Notes: generated by a model from the sequence alone, not told the origin. Shown: positions 27,006-36,063, counted from the stretch's first letter. The stretch: 64,000 bases of DNA from Emticicia sp051209875 (GCF_051209875.1 NZ_JBNTQY010000001.1:2356001-2420000); one strand, 5' to 3'. Program-made: numbers and translations.

Positions 27006-27422
27006 ATGCCAACTTCTAAAATAGTTTATTTGGGTGATTTACGTACTCAGGCCACACACCTCGCTTCGTCAGAGGCAATAATTACCGATGCTCCTGTCGA
27101 TAATAATGGAAAAGGAGAGGCTTTTTCACCAACTGATTTAGCTGCAACTTCTTTGGGAAGCTGTGCTATGACAATCATGGGGATTGTGGCTCGTCGTGAT
27201 GAAATAGATTTTACGGGTTCAGAAATTGAAATTACCAAAATTATGTCTTCCGAGCCACCAAGAAAAATCGCTCGCATTGAAGTTAATTTTAAAATGAAAA
27301 CTCCAGTTGAGCTTTCTGAAGAAGTAAAAGCCAAATACATAAGAACGGCTCATACTTGTCCAGTTGCATTAAGTTTACACCCTGAAATTGAACAAGTTTT
27401 TACTTTTGAATGGATCGTTTAG
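27006..27422 (+). CDS. OsmC-family protein
   Basis: A 138-residue thiol-dependent peroxidase-like protein of the OsmC/YhfA group. Both conserved cysteines are present: one in ATSLGSCAMTIMGIVA and one in RTAHTCPVALSLHP, the pair that reduces organic hydroperoxides in OsmC/Ohr. The central IARIEVNFKMKTP strand fits. It is monocistronic and converges with ytxJ over a hairpin at 27430-27477. Which OsmC subgroup it belongs to cannot be settled by eye. Confidence 0.9.
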   Translation: MPTSKIVYLGDLRTQATHLASSEAIITDAPVDNNGKGEAFSPTDLAATSLGSCAMTIMGIVARRDEIDFTGSEIEITKIMSSEPPRKIARIEVNFKMKTPVELSEEVKAKYIRTAHTCPVALSLHPEIEQVFTFEWIV

Positions 27423-27429
27423 ATAAGAA

Positions 27430-27477
27430 ATATGAGATTCGAGGTTTTTTATCAAAAGAATTTCTCGAATCTCATAT
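27430..27477. terminator. hairpin between convergent osmC-like and ytxJ genes
   Basis: A 14-bp perfect stem (ATATGAGATTCGAG and its complement) closes a 20-base loop that itself holds a short T-rich/A-rich inner pairing. It probably terminates both converging transcripts. Confidence 0.65.
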
Positions 27478-27485
27478 CCAGAATC

Positions 27486-27821
27486 TTACATATTGCTAAT
27501 TATTTCATCAAATCTAATATCAAAGTGAGAAGCATCGTAAATTGATTTTCCCTCTTTAATAATAAGAACTTGTGGAGATTCATGTTCAACATCAAAAGTT
27601 TGAGCTATTTTATTTGAAATAGGTCGATATTTCAATAAATCCAAATAATAAGGTTGAAGATTTCCAGCTTCGTTATCTTTCCAAGCTCTTTCTAATCGAG
27701 CTAATGCAGTGGCACTAATTGAGCAAGTTGTGCTATGTTTCAAAATCATAACTGGTTGGTTATGAGATATTTGCCTAATTTCTTCTAATTGAGTTTCTTC
27801 TGTGATTTTATGCCAATTCAT
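27486..27821 (-). CDS. ytxJ: bacillithiol-system redox protein YtxJ-like
   Basis: A 111-residue thioredoxin-fold protein of the YtxJ family, predicted to act as a bacilliredoxin-type monothiol protein. The active site is LKHSTTCSISATAL, with a single Cys where thioredoxins have CxxC; further family features are YYLDLLKYRPISNKIAQTF and the cis-Pro segment ESPQVLIIKEGK. It suggests that the organism makes bacillithiol, as many Bacteroidota do. Cytoplasmic. Confidence 0.88.
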   Translation of the reverse strand: MNWHKITEETQLEEIRQISHNQPVMILKHSTTCSISATALARLERAWKDNEAGNLQPYYLDLLKYRPISNKIAQTFDVEHESPQVLIIKEGKSIYDASHFDIRFDEIISNM

Positions 27822-27877
27822 ACAAAAATATGCTATGTTTCAATAATGAAACGCATTTTAAAGCTGAAAAGTTTCGA

Positions 27878-28711
27878 CTAACCAATTTGGGAGTTGGCTA
27901 AATTTTTAGGTAATGGAAGAATACTTTTACGGATGAGTGTACGGCGGAAGTGAGTAAAGTTTTTGAAATGAAACAATAATTTGAAACAGTTTTTTATATA
28001 TATCCAAATTGATAATTTTGATATCGCCTTCCTATTATTTTGGTTGATTGCTACGCCCACAGCAATCATATAATAAGCTAAAATGTTTGCAGGATACTGA
28101 ATGGCGTAAAGATATATTTTAGTATTATTATAAATAAAGAAATGAAAACTATAAATAGCATCTTTAAAAAGAACCATTATTACCCCAAAAATCACCCATA
28201 AATAGCTTTTACCCGTTGCAATTCTAAAAAAACCGTGCGAAACTAAAAGTACTTCTAAAAGAGCATACATTATAGAAACCAGATAAATAGAATCAGGAAC
28301 TGAAGGCATTAAGACATAGCCAAAGAAAAAAAAGATGAATAAGAAAGGAATTGCTATTTTAGGAAGATCCTGCATTTTATCAGAATAAATTCGAGTTCCT
28401 TCTTTGCGGAAAACGATGATTATCAAAAGATGCATCATTGAAGCAATTGATATTGAAAGGAATTCTCCAGTTCGTCCCCAATCAATTAAAATCACTGAAT
28501 CAGCAAATGAACCTAATGCAAAGGCCAAGTACATGGTTTTATCAATACTTTTCCACGACCAGTTTCTTTTTATAGCATACCAAAGACCCACTGAAGGCAA
28601 CAATAAAATATGACCAATTGATATTAATAACTGATAATCATGGAGGATGCCATAAGTGGTCAAGCCCATGAGTGCAAATATCATTATTGTTATTAATTTC
28701 AAAAAATTCAT
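27878..28711 (-). CDS. lysoplasmalogenase-like (YhhN/TMEM86 family) membrane protein
   Basis: A 277-residue polytopic membrane protein with about eight helices. The pattern YLAFALGSFADSVILID and the later VIFGVIMVLFKDAIYSFHFF ... QYPANILAYYMIAVGVA resemble the two conserved segments of YhhN/TMEM86 lysoplasmalogenases, where acidic residues lie within helices. The match is moderate. The last about 35 residues are basic and unlike the family. Leftward and divergent from the PLP-enzyme gene at 28836. Confidence 0.7.
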   Translation of the reverse strand: MNFLKLITIMIFALMGLTTYGILHDYQLLISIGHILLLPSVGLWYAIKRNWSWKSIDKTMYLAFALGSFADSVILIDWGRTGEFLSISIASMMHLLIIIVFRKEGTRIYSDKMQDLPKIAIPFLFIFFFFGYVLMPSVPDSIYLVSIMYALLEVLLVSHGFFRIATGKSYLWVIFGVIMVLFKDAIYSFHFFIYNNTKIYLYAIQYPANILAYYMIAVGVAINQNNRKAISKLSIWIYIKNCFKLLFHFKNFTHFRRTLIRKSILPLPKNLANSQIG

Positions 28712-28835
28712 TTAATGCTTTAATTCAGCTTAAAATTAGATAGAAAATTTATATATGCAAATATTATTTTGTAGTGATTGCAGTTTGGCATTATTTTTTC
28801 CATAAATAAGGTATATAAAAACCAAATTTTAAATT

Positions 28836-30113
28836 ATGGAACACCTTTCACGAGAATTGCAATATGTGAGCGATTTGTTTGGCGAAGCTAAAAATAGGGG
28901 ATTAATGTTTTTAGAGTCTCAAAAAGATGAAGGCTCCAACAACATTATTCATTACAAAGGCAAAAGATTAACTAATTTTATTACCAATAGCTATTTAGCA
29001 TTAGAGAACGACCCAAGGGTAAAAAAAGCAGCGATCGAAGGAATCGAAAAATACGGCGTTTTTTCATCTGTTTCTCGCACTTACCTTTCATTTGATCATT
29101 ATCTTGAATTAGAAGCTAAACTTGAAAAGATTTATGGATTGCCAACTTTTCTTGTAAATAATGTTTCATTAGGACATTTTGCTTATTTACCTTTAATTAT
29201 TGGTCCTAATGATGCAATTATTACTGACCAATTTGTTCATAAAAGCGTAAACATTGCTGTTCAATATCTCAAAGGTGGTGGTATTTATTCTGAAGTGTTA
29301 AGGCATAATCAGATGGGAGATCTTGAAAAGAGAATTAAAATATTAAGTGAATCTTACAGTAAGGTTTGGTATTTGACTGATGGGGTTTTTTCGATGCAAG
29401 GTGATGTAGCTCCTTTTGCTGATCTTGAAGTATTGCTCAATGCTTATGATAAATTTCATTTATATATTGATGATGCTCACGGAATGAGCTGGATTGGAGA
29501 GAATGGTAAGGGTTATTGTTTCCATAAATTGCCTCGACATGAAAAAATGTACGTAATTAGTTCCTTGAATAAAGGTTTTGGGGCTACAAATGCTGCCATG
29601 GTATTTCCCAATCAGAAAGCAAAGGATTTAGTACATAAATTGGGTTTGCCAGTGATCTTTTCATCTCCAACAATGCACGCAGGCATTACTGCTGCTTCGG
29701 CATTGGCTGATATTCATTTATCGGAAGAAATTTATGAGCGACAAGCCATGCTCAACGAAAGAATAAAATTCTTTAAACAGCAAGTACGTGAACTTGAAAT
29801 ACCTCTTATTAGTCCAAATTCGCATACACCTATTGGGTTTATCGTACTTGGTAGTGTAGAAGCTATGGCACAGTTTGGCGAAAAAATGCAAGATAGAGGT
29901 TTTATCATGAGTATTGCTTCATTTCCAAGTGTACCATTAAAACATTCTGGTTTTCGTGTATCAATTTCATTGCATCAATCAATGAAAGATATTGAAAATC
30001 TACTCAATAATACAGTTGAATCAATTGCTGAATTGGAGAAAAGTGGTGTTTTTAATAGAGAAATAGTGTTTAGAAATCTCAAACAGACAGAGCGAAAAAG
30101 AGAGCTAATTTGA
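28836..30113 (+). CDS. AONS-family PLP-dependent acyltransferase-like enzyme
   Basis: A 425-residue fold-type I PLP enzyme related to the alpha-oxoamine synthases (BioF, Kbl, serine palmitoyltransferase), which join an amino acid to an acyl-CoA or acyl-ACP. Visible features: NFITNSYLALENDPRVKKAA, the VSRTYLSFDHYLELEAKLE region, DDAHGMSWIGENGKG (Asp212-His215) and the presumed PLP lysine K246 in SSLNKGFGATN, which departs from the common T-x-x-K-x-x-G form. It may be a biosynthetic enzyme for a lipid (sphingolipid, sulfonolipid) or pigment rather than BioF; this cannot be decided here. Monocistronic, ended by the terminator at 30135. Confidence 0.8.
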   Translation: MEHLSRELQYVSDLFGEAKNRGLMFLESQKDEGSNNIIHYKGKRLTNFITNSYLALENDPRVKKAAIEGIEKYGVFSSVSRTYLSFDHYLELEAKLEKIYGLPTFLVNNVSLGHFAYLPLIIGPNDAIITDQFVHKSVNIAVQYLKGGGIYSEVLRHNQMGDLEKRIKILSESYSKVWYLTDGVFSMQGDVAPFADLEVLLNAYDKFHLYIDDAHGMSWIGENGKGYCFHKLPRHEKMYVISSLNKGFGATNAAMVFPNQKAKDLVHKLGLPVIFSSPTMHAGITAASALADIHLSEEIYERQAMLNERIKFFKQQVRELEIPLISPNSHTPIGFIVLGSVEAMAQFGEKMQDRGFIMSIASFPSVPLKHSGFRVSISLHQSMKDIENLLNNTVESIAELEKSGVFNREIVFRNLKQTERKRELI

Positions 30114-30134
30114 AAATTTTAATATTTATTTTAG

Positions 30135-30167
30135 AAAGCGTTTGTTAATTAACAAACGCTTTTTTTG
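30135..30167 (+). terminator. rho-independent terminator
   Basis: A perfect palindrome, AAAGCGTTTGTTAA joined to its complement, followed by a T-run (TTTTTTG). It lies 21 bp after the PLP-enzyme stop codon. Confidence 0.9.
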
Positions 30168-30203
30168 TGTTTTTTCAAGAAACATGCTTGAAATTTGCAC
30201 AAT

Positions 30204-30237
30204 TTTGTTACCTTTATTCTTAATTACTATAAATTTG
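30204..30237 (+). promoter_or_regulatory. promoter of the XRE/ImmA-like regulator (Bacteroidota type)
   Basis: TTTG at 30204-30207 and TAAATTTG at 30230-30237 match the -33 and -7 elements, with a 22-bp spacer at the long end of the allowed range. The start codon is at 30287. Confidence 0.5.
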
Positions 30238-30286
30238 CTATTCACACACCTTTCCTATAAGAACCAAAGAAACCCTATAATAATCA

Positions 30287-31768
30287 ATGAGCCTCAATAC
30301 TGACAACATTCGCCTTGTATTTGGACTAAAACTTAAACAACTTCGTCTCGATAAAGCCATGTCACTGACCGAACTTGCTCAAAAATCTGGGCTTTCGATG
30401 TCATACATCAATGAAATTGAAAAAGGTAAAAAGTATCCAAAATCTGATAAAATAGTAGCCTTAGCTGAGGCAATGGGTGTAGATTATGATACATTAGTTT
30501 CACTTAAACTTAATAAAAAGTTAGAACCTATTTCCGAACTTCTTCATTCCAATTTTTTAACCGAATTACCTTTTGAAATTTTTGGTATTTCTCCTGCCGA
30601 CTTACTTGAATTACTTTCTGATGCACCTACCAAATTGAGTGCTTTCATCAGTACTATTATTGAAATCGGGAGGAGTTATAATATGTCGGTTGAACAGTTT
30701 TATTTTGCTGTTTTGCGTTCATATCAAGAAATGCACGATAACTATTTCCCTGAAATCGAAGAAGAGGTTGATAAATTTTTAAGCGAAAATAATATTCCCC
30801 CAGATCAACAGATTGATGAATATTATCTCTCAAATTTATTGACGGATAAGTATGGCTTTACAATAAAATATTTTGATGAAGAAGATTATCCTGATATAGT
30901 AAATATTCGTTCGGTTTTTTTACCAAAAACAAATACATTACTCATCAATAAACGTATTACTTCTGACCAAAGAGCCTTTACTCTCGGTCGAGAGTTGGGT
31001 TTTTTATTTATGAAAGTGAAAGACAGACCTTACACCTCTTCATGGGTAGAAGTAAAATCTTTTGATCAAGTTTTAAATAATTTTAATGCTTCATATTTTG
31101 CAGGAGCAATTTTAATTAGAAAAGAAAAGTTGATTGAAAAGTTAGAAAAAATGTTCAATCAAGAGACTTGGAATGATAAAACCTTGATTGACTTGGCTGA
31201 CTATTTTCAAGCAACGCCCGAAACGCTCTATCATCGCATAAGCAATGTTTTACCAAAATATTTTGGAATTGACGGTATATTTTTCCTTCGTTTTGAATCT
31301 CCATCAGGGCAAAAAGAATATCATTTGACCAAAGAAATGCACTTGTCAAAAAAACATAATCCGCATGAAACACAAAAAGAACATTATTGTCGCCGATGGA
31401 TTTCACTGAATATTTTGGATGATCTTTCTAATTTACAACAAAATGGGAAATACAAAGAACCTTTAGTTGGCGTACAAATATCGAATTACGTAGATGCTGA
31501 TCAATATTTTGTGATGTCAATGGCAAGACCTTTGAATATCATTTCGCATCTGAATATTAGTGTAACGATGGGCTTTGAACTGAATGATAATTTAAGAAAT
31601 AAGTTTAAGTTTTTGGCTGACCCGAAAATTCAAGTAAGGGAGGTAAATCAAACTTGCGAGCGTTGTCGTTTATTTGATTGTAAAGAAAGAGTTGCTGCTC
31701 CTGTGATCTTACAAAAGAAACGTCAAATGGAAAATATGAAAATTGCTCTTAAATCAATGGGTGCTTAA
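30287..31768 (+). CDS. XRE-family regulator with degenerate ImmA/IrrE domain (ScfR/RamB-like)
   Basis: A 493-residue cytoplasmic regulator. Residues about 8-65 form an XRE helix-turn-helix (LTELAQKSGLSMSYINEIEKGKKYPKSDKIVALAEAMG). The centre aligns with an ImmA/IrrE (M78) peptidase-like domain, but the zinc motif HExxH reads RELGF (R235-F239), so both His ligands are lost and proteolysis is unlikely. The C-terminal part ends with CERCRLFDCKERVAAPVI, the cysteine-containing tail of the DUF2083/ScfR group, whose members regulate short-chain acyl-CoA metabolism. Target genes are unknown. Confidence 0.88.
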   Translation: MSLNTDNIRLVFGLKLKQLRLDKAMSLTELAQKSGLSMSYINEIEKGKKYPKSDKIVALAEAMGVDYDTLVSLKLNKKLEPISELLHSNFLTELPFEIFGISPADLLELLSDAPTKLSAFISTIIEIGRSYNMSVEQFYFAVLRSYQEMHDNYFPEIEEEVDKFLSENNIPPDQQIDEYYLSNLLTDKYGFTIKYFDEEDYPDIVNIRSVFLPKTNTLLINKRITSDQRAFTLGRELGFLFMKVKDRPYTSSWVEVKSFDQVLNNFNASYFAGAILIRKEKLIEKLEKMFNQETWNDKTLIDLADYFQATPETLYHRISNVLPKYFGIDGIFFLRFESPSGQKEYHLTKEMHLSKKHNPHETQKEHYCRRWISLNILDDLSNLQQNGKYKEPLVGVQISNYVDADQYFVMSMARPLNIISHLNISVTMGFELNDNLRNKFKFLADPKIQVREVNQTCERCRLFDCKERVAAPVILQKKRQMENMKIALKSMGA

Positions 31769-31918
31769 ATAGTTCTGAGTCGCTAGTTGTGGTACTAAGT
31801 TCTAACCCATATTTCAAAACTCAGAAGTATTAACATTTATAAAGAAAAAAATATAGATTTGCATACTAAATTTAAGTATTTTAAAGTTTAATAACGGAAA
31901 CCTACATTCTCAACCTTT

Positions 31919-32593
31919 ATGCTACAAACGATTTTGCTCCAAGTTGACTCGACGGCCACTGCCGCCAATGCACAATCAATCAATTATTTAACTTTACTCT
32001 TGAAAGGAGGGGTTGTTATCTACCCAATTTTATTTTTGCTTTTCATGGCATTGTTTTTTATTATCGAACGCTATCTTTTTATCAAAGCAGCATCGAATAT
32101 TGACTTTGGATTTTTGAGATCGTTGAAAGATAATATTTTACGAGGAGATTTACGCACCGCAGCAACACTATGCAAAAGTACCAATCTGCCAATTGCCAGA
32201 ATATTGGAAAAAGGAATTACCCGCATTGGTCGCCCAGTGAAAGATATTGAGAGTGCGATGGAGATTCAATCGAATCTTGAGGTGTCAAAAATGGAAAAAA
32301 ATATGGGATATTTGGGCTTAATTGCCGGAATTGCCCCAATTTTAGGCTTTATCGGTACGATTTTAGGTATTATTAGAATTTTTTATGACATCGGTACAAC
32401 TGGAAACTTTACAATCGAAATTATTGCTAATGGTCTTTATGAAAAAATGATTTCGTCATGTTCTGGACTTGTTGTTGGCTTGGTTGGCTATATTGGCTAT
32501 CATGGAATCAATATGATGATAGATAAATTCGGGATTCATTTGCAAGCAACAGTAATGGATTTTCTTGATACATTGAATGAACCAGTGAGATAA
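31919..32593 (+). CDS. exbB: MotA/TolQ/ExbB proton-channel protein
   Basis: A 224-residue inner-membrane protein with three helices: about residues 31-50 (VIYPILFLLFMALFFIIERY), and a pair at about 130-155 and 170-205 (MGYLGLIAGIAPILGFIGTILGIIRIF, GLYEKMISSCSGLVVGLVGYIGYHGI). These are the TolQ/ExbB core segments. With the ExbD-like protein encoded 104 bp downstream it should form the proton-driven motor that energises TonB-dependent receptors, of which this window has five or six. An ExbB versus TolQ choice is not certain. Confidence 0.9.
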   Translation: MLQTILLQVDSTATAANAQSINYLTLLLKGGVVIYPILFLLFMALFFIIERYLFIKAASNIDFGFLRSLKDNILRGDLRTAATLCKSTNLPIARILEKGITRIGRPVKDIESAMEIQSNLEVSKMEKNMGYLGLIAGIAPILGFIGTILGIIRIFYDIGTTGNFTIEIIANGLYEKMISSCSGLVVGLVGYIGYHGINMMIDKFGIHLQATVMDFLDTLNEPVR

Positions 32594-32697
32594 AATAATT
32601 AATAGGCCTCAGGCGTTAGGCTTTTTTTAATTTAATCAAAAAAACTTTTTTTGCATATAGCTTACAGCCTAAAGTATAGAGCTAAACGTTTTTTCCA

Positions 32698-33099
32698 ATG
32701 AAACTCAAAAGACAAAGAAGATTTGAAGCTGAAGTATCAACATCATCATTGAACGATATTATGTTCTTTTTGCTGTTATTTTTCTTGATTATTTCAACAT
32801 TGGGTAATCCAAATGTGATTAAATTATTGCTACCAAAATCTTCAAAATCAACCCATGATGTGAGCAAACAACCTGTTTCACTGACTATTACAAAAGATAA
32901 AGTTTATTATATTAATAGTACACCAGTACCATTTCCGCAATTAGAGGAAAGGTTGATGACTGCTGTGCAAGGAATGGAAGAGCCAACGGTAGTGCTACGT
33001 GCTGAAAGTTCATTGACTGTTCAAGATTTAGTCGATGCGATGTCACTGGGTGCTAAACTGAAGATTAGAATGGTTTTGGCAACGGAATTGAATAAATAG
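32698..33099 (+). CDS. exbD: ExbD/TolR-family biopolymer transport protein
   Basis: A 133-residue protein with a cytoplasmic start, one membrane helix (DIMFFLLLFFLIISTLG, residues 20-36) that begins with the conserved proton-relay Asp (D20 in SSLNDIMFF), and a periplasmic domain ending AMSLGAKLKIRMVLATELNK. It pairs with the ExbB-like gene upstream. The 104-bp gap between them contains only a weak GGCCT/AGGC hairpin followed by T's, so partial read-through is possible. Confidence 0.9.
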   Translation: MKLKRQRRFEAEVSTSSLNDIMFFLLLFFLIISTLGNPNVIKLLLPKSSKSTHDVSKQPVSLTITKDKVYYINSTPVPFPQLEERLMTAVQGMEEPTVVLRAESSLTVQDLVDAMSLGAKLKIRMVLATELNK

Positions 33100-33157
33100 G
33101 AAGAAGATTCGAGATTTTAGATGCGGAAAATGAGATATTAGATTCAAGAGGAAAAAC

Positions 33158-33200
33158 AAAAAAGCTCAAATAATTGATTATCAATTGTTTGAGCTTTTTT
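33158..33200. terminator. bidirectional terminator between exbD and cvfB-like genes
   Basis: A 20-bp stem with one G-T pair (AAAAAAGCTCAAATAATTGA with TCAATTGTTTGAGCTTTTTT) and a 3-base loop, with T-runs on both sides. The flanks (33109-33145 and 33212-33256) also pair imperfectly (AGATTTTAGATGC / GCATCTAAAATCT), giving a longer outer stem. Confidence 0.85.
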
Positions 33201-33255
33201 ATTAGTGTTTGTTCTCATATCCCATATCTCATATCCCGCATCTAGCATCTAAAAT

Positions 33256-34086
33256 CTACACTAAGTAAATGCCATCATCTTCAAGTCTAATGATTCTTTG
33301 TCGGTATAATGCTCCAATAGCTTTTTTGAAGGTTTTTTTACTCATTTCCAATTGATACATGACATAATTGGCATCACTTTTATCGGTAATATCCAAAAAA
33401 CCATTATTAGCTTTGAGTTTTTCTAAGATACGTTCTGCATTTGGTTCTACATTTTCATACCCTTGTTTTTGCAGACTTACATCAATACGTTTATCTTCTC
33501 TGATATTTTTGATATATCCTTTGGTTTGAGTACCTATTTTTATTCGCTGAAAAATTTGATTCTCATAAATGAGGCCTTTGTATTTACCGTTAATAATAAC
33601 ATTCATACCCATATCAGTCTCTTCAAAAACCAATAAATCAACTTCTTGTCCAATGGCTAAATCAATGTTTTCTTTTTCAAAATACCGATTTATTTTGCAA
33701 GATGCCACCAAACGGTCTGTTTCTTCATCTAAATACAAATAGACAACATACCATTTACCTTCTTCCATTTTTTTGTTTTGCTCTCTAAATGGCACAAACA
33801 AATCTTTTTCTAAACCCCAATCCAAGAAAGCACCTATACCAGTAACAGCTCTTACTTGTAAACAAGCAAATTCATTTAATTGTATTTTAGGTTCGAGTGT
33901 GGTAGCAATGATTCTATCTTCTGAATCTTTATAGATAAAAACCTCAATGTCATCTCCTACGATTGCATCTTCGGGAACATATTTTTTAGGCAAAAGCACA
34001 TCATTTCCCTCTTCGTCGCCTAAAAACATGCCAACGGTTGTACCTCTAAGGATGCGTAAAGTATTTTTTATTCCAAGATGAAGCAT
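33256..34086 (-). CDS. S1-like RNA-binding protein (CvfB/YitL family)
   Basis: A 276-residue cytoplasmic RNA-binding protein with tandem S1-type OB domains and a C-terminal winged helix, the layout of CvfB. The second S1 domain reads FACLQVRAVTGIGAFLDWGLEKDLFVPFREQ, the third QRIKIGTQTKGYIKNIREDKRIDVSLQ, and the C-terminus NYVMYQLEMSKKTFKKAIGALYRQRIIRLEDDGIYLV is the winged helix. A TTG at 34095 would add three residues; the ATG at 34086 is preferred. Probably monocistronic. Confidence 0.88.
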   Translation of the reverse strand: MLHLGIKNTLRILRGTTVGMFLGDEEGNDVLLPKKYVPEDAIVGDDIEVFIYKDSEDRIIATTLEPKIQLNEFACLQVRAVTGIGAFLDWGLEKDLFVPFREQNKKMEEGKWYVVYLYLDEETDRLVASCKINRYFEKENIDLAIGQEVDLLVFEETDMGMNVIINGKYKGLIYENQIFQRIKIGTQTKGYIKNIREDKRIDVSLQKQGYENVEPNAERILEKLKANNGFLDITDKSDANYVMYQLEMSKKTFKKAIGALYRQRIIRLEDDGIYLV

Positions 34087-34091
34087 AGAGT

Positions 34092-34200
34092 TCAATTAAG
34101 AATGTAGAATTAAGAATGTAGAATTAAGAATGCTTGAACTATTATTATGAAATTTTAGAAGAACAAAATTCCTAATTCTACATTCTTAATTCATAATTGT
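34092..34200. repeat. direct and inverted repeats of TTAAGAATGTAGAA
   Basis: Upstream of the cvfB-like gene the unit TTAAGAATGTAGAA occurs in about two and a half tandem copies (34095-34130) and returns inverted as TTCTACATTCTTAA at about 34175-34188. It can form a long hairpin and may end or stabilise the aminotransferase transcript. It looks like a small dispersed intergenic repeat. Confidence 0.55.
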
Positions 34201-34201
34201 T

Positions 34202-35443
34202 TTATGCCATTTCCATTTCGTCAATTCTTATCCGAGTATGGTCTAAGAAATGACGAATTCTACCAGTAGCCGTTTCTAACTCTTCGGTTGATGCTAAGAA
34301 AACAATTCGGAAATGATCAGGTTTGATATAGTTAAAACCAGTACCTGAAACAACCAAAACTTTTTGTTCACAAAGCAAATCATAGGTAAATTGTTCGTCA
34401 TCTCTGAACGAGAATTTTCTTAAATCTATTTTTGGGAAAAGATATAATGCACCTTTGGGTTTGACACAAGTGATACCAGGAATATCTGTCATTTTGTAAT
34501 GTACCAAATCACGCTGTTTACACAAACGCCCTGAAGGAGCAACCAAATCATTGATACTCTGATACCCACCTAATGCTGTTTGAATTGCATATTGTGCGGG
34601 AACATTGGCACATAAGCGTAAACTTGCCAAAAGTGTAAAACCTTCAACAAATGATTTGGCTCGGTGTGTTGCTCCACTCAAAATTACCCAACCACCACGA
34701 AAACCTGTCGCACGATAATTTTTTGATAATCCTCCGTAGGTCATCACAAAAACATCGTCACTCAATGATGCCATCGGAATATGTTTAGCCCCATCAAAAA
34801 GAATTTTATCATAAATTTCGTCAGCAAACACGATTAGATTATGTTCGGCAGCGATTTTCATAATTCCTTCTAAAACATCTTTTTCATAGACAGCTCCAGT
34901 AGGATTATTTGGATTGATAATAACAATTCCCTTCGTTTTTCTTGTGATTTTTCTACGAATATCGTCCAAATCTGGATTCCAGTCAGATTCTTCATCACAA
35001 ATATAGTGTACTGGTTTTCCTCCTGAAAGTGCCACAGAAGTGGTCCATAATGGATAATCTGGTGAAGGAATTAAGATTTCATCGTTATCATTGAGTAGTG
35101 CTTGCATAGTCATAACGATGAGTTCGCTCACACCATTACCAATAAATATATCATCAATCGTAACTCCATGAATACCAATTTGCTGCGTATAGTGCATGAT
35201 AGCCTTGCGGGCGGCAAAAATACCCAAATGATGCACATAACCTTGTGCATTGCGGATATTCATAATCATATCATGGACAATTTCATCAGGAACATCAAAA
35301 CCAAACGGTGCTGGATTACCGATGTTGAGATTGATGATTTTTTGCCCAATAGCTTCCAGTTGTTGAGCTTTTTCAAAAACTGGTCCACGAATAGCATAAC
35401 TCAAATTATTGAGACGATTGCTTTTATTGATTGGATTTTGCAT
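34202..35443 (-). CDS. class I/II PLP-dependent aminotransferase (AlaA-like)
   Basis: A 413-residue cytoplasmic fold-type I aminotransferase, closest by eye to the alanine transaminases of the AlaA type. The lysine motif is MTYGGLSKNYRATGFRGGWVI; NPNNPTGAVY, VFADEIYDKILFDGAKH and INLNIGNPAPFGF are conserved binding segments. A TTG at 35479 opens a longer frame, but the ATG at 35443 (MQNPINKSNRLNNLSYAIRG) matches the usual N-terminus. It stands alone; a terminator lies 67 bp upstream of it. Confidence 0.9.
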   Translation of the reverse strand: MQNPINKSNRLNNLSYAIRGPVFEKAQQLEAIGQKIINLNIGNPAPFGFDVPDEIVHDMIMNIRNAQGYVHHLGIFAARKAIMHYTQQIGIHGVTIDDIFIGNGVSELIVMTMQALLNDNDEILIPSPDYPLWTTSVALSGGKPVHYICDEESDWNPDLDDIRRKITRKTKGIVIINPNNPTGAVYEKDVLEGIMKIAAEHNLIVFADEIYDKILFDGAKHIPMASLSDDVFVMTYGGLSKNYRATGFRGGWVILSGATHRAKSFVEGFTLLASLRLCANVPAQYAIQTALGGYQSINDLVAPSGRLCKQRDLVHYKMTDIPGITCVKPKGALYLFPKIDLRKFSFRDDEQFTYDLLCEQKVLVVSGTGFNYIKPDHFRIVFLASTEELETATGRIRHFLDHTRIRIDEMEMA

Positions 35444-35509
35444 CTTCAAATGAAATAATTTCTGCACAAAATTAGTCAAAATTCATGCTTAATTTTTTAT
35501 TTATCAATA

Positions 35510-35543
35510 AAAAAGGTCAAACTCCGAAGAATTTGACCTTTTT
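35510..35543 (-). terminator. terminator of the ECF sigma operon
   Basis: A 12-bp stem (AAAAAGGTCAAA / TTTGACCTTTTT) with a 10-base loop and a T-run in both directions. It lies just after the last gene (35590) of the leftward sigma-factor operon. Confidence 0.85.
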
Positions 35544-35589
35544 ATTGCCTAATGACACTGAATAAAGCCTAAATTTATTTTAATACATT

Positions 35590-36033
35590 TCAATTTTCCT
35601 CTTTTTCATTCAATTTTTCTAATAAAATCTTATTGAAATGTGCTTCTGTCCGTTTAAGTTCGGAATATTGACGAGGTGTAATTGTTTTTAAGATTTTAGA
35701 CATGTATTCTTCTTCTAAGTCAAGTTCTTTTCGACGAAGTGCAACAACTTGCTTTTGGGCAGAAGTAATTTTTTCATCAGTAGCAGCTAATGAAGTACCC
35801 TCTTCCATTGTTCGACGGATTGCTTTTTTTAAGTCAATTTTTTTTCCATCATATTCATTATAAACTGCCCAAAATTGGGGAGCTTGTTCTGGCGTAAGAT
35901 TCAAGCGTTCAGTAATCAACCCTATTTTAGCTGATTGAATTTTCTGAAAACGTTGTCCACTGCCACCACCTTGTCGCACTTGTGCCATTGATAAAATGGG
36001 CATAAGCAAAGCTATAAAAATTATTTTTTTCAT
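35590..36033 (-). CDS. Spy/CpxP-like LTxxQ periplasmic protein
   Basis: A 147-residue exported, helical protein. Signal peptide MKKIIFIALLMPILSMAQ, then a Gly-rich link and a charged all-helical body that contains ERLNLTPEQAPQFWAVYNEYD (the LTxxQ-type motif of Spy/CpxP chaperones) and a second LKTITPRQYSELKRTE copy. Such proteins are often the last gene of ECF sigma operons in Bacteroidota, as here (30 bp from the anti-sigma-like gene), and may act as periplasmic sensors or chaperones. Confidence 0.85.
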   Translation of the reverse strand: MKKIIFIALLMPILSMAQVRQGGGSGQRFQKIQSAKIGLITERLNLTPEQAPQFWAVYNEYDGKKIDLKKAIRRTMEEGTSLAATDEKITSAQKQVVALRRKELDLEEEYMSKILKTITPRQYSELKRTEAHFNKILLEKLNEKEEN

Positions 36034-36063
36034 TTTCTTTGGCGTTTATATTTTATGTGTGTT

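Noticed and set aside
33109..34200. Repeated hairpins as a CRISPR array or mobile element
   Set aside because: The repeats are too few and unevenly spaced for CRISPR, and there is no transposase gene; they are ordinary intergenic palindromes and short repeats.
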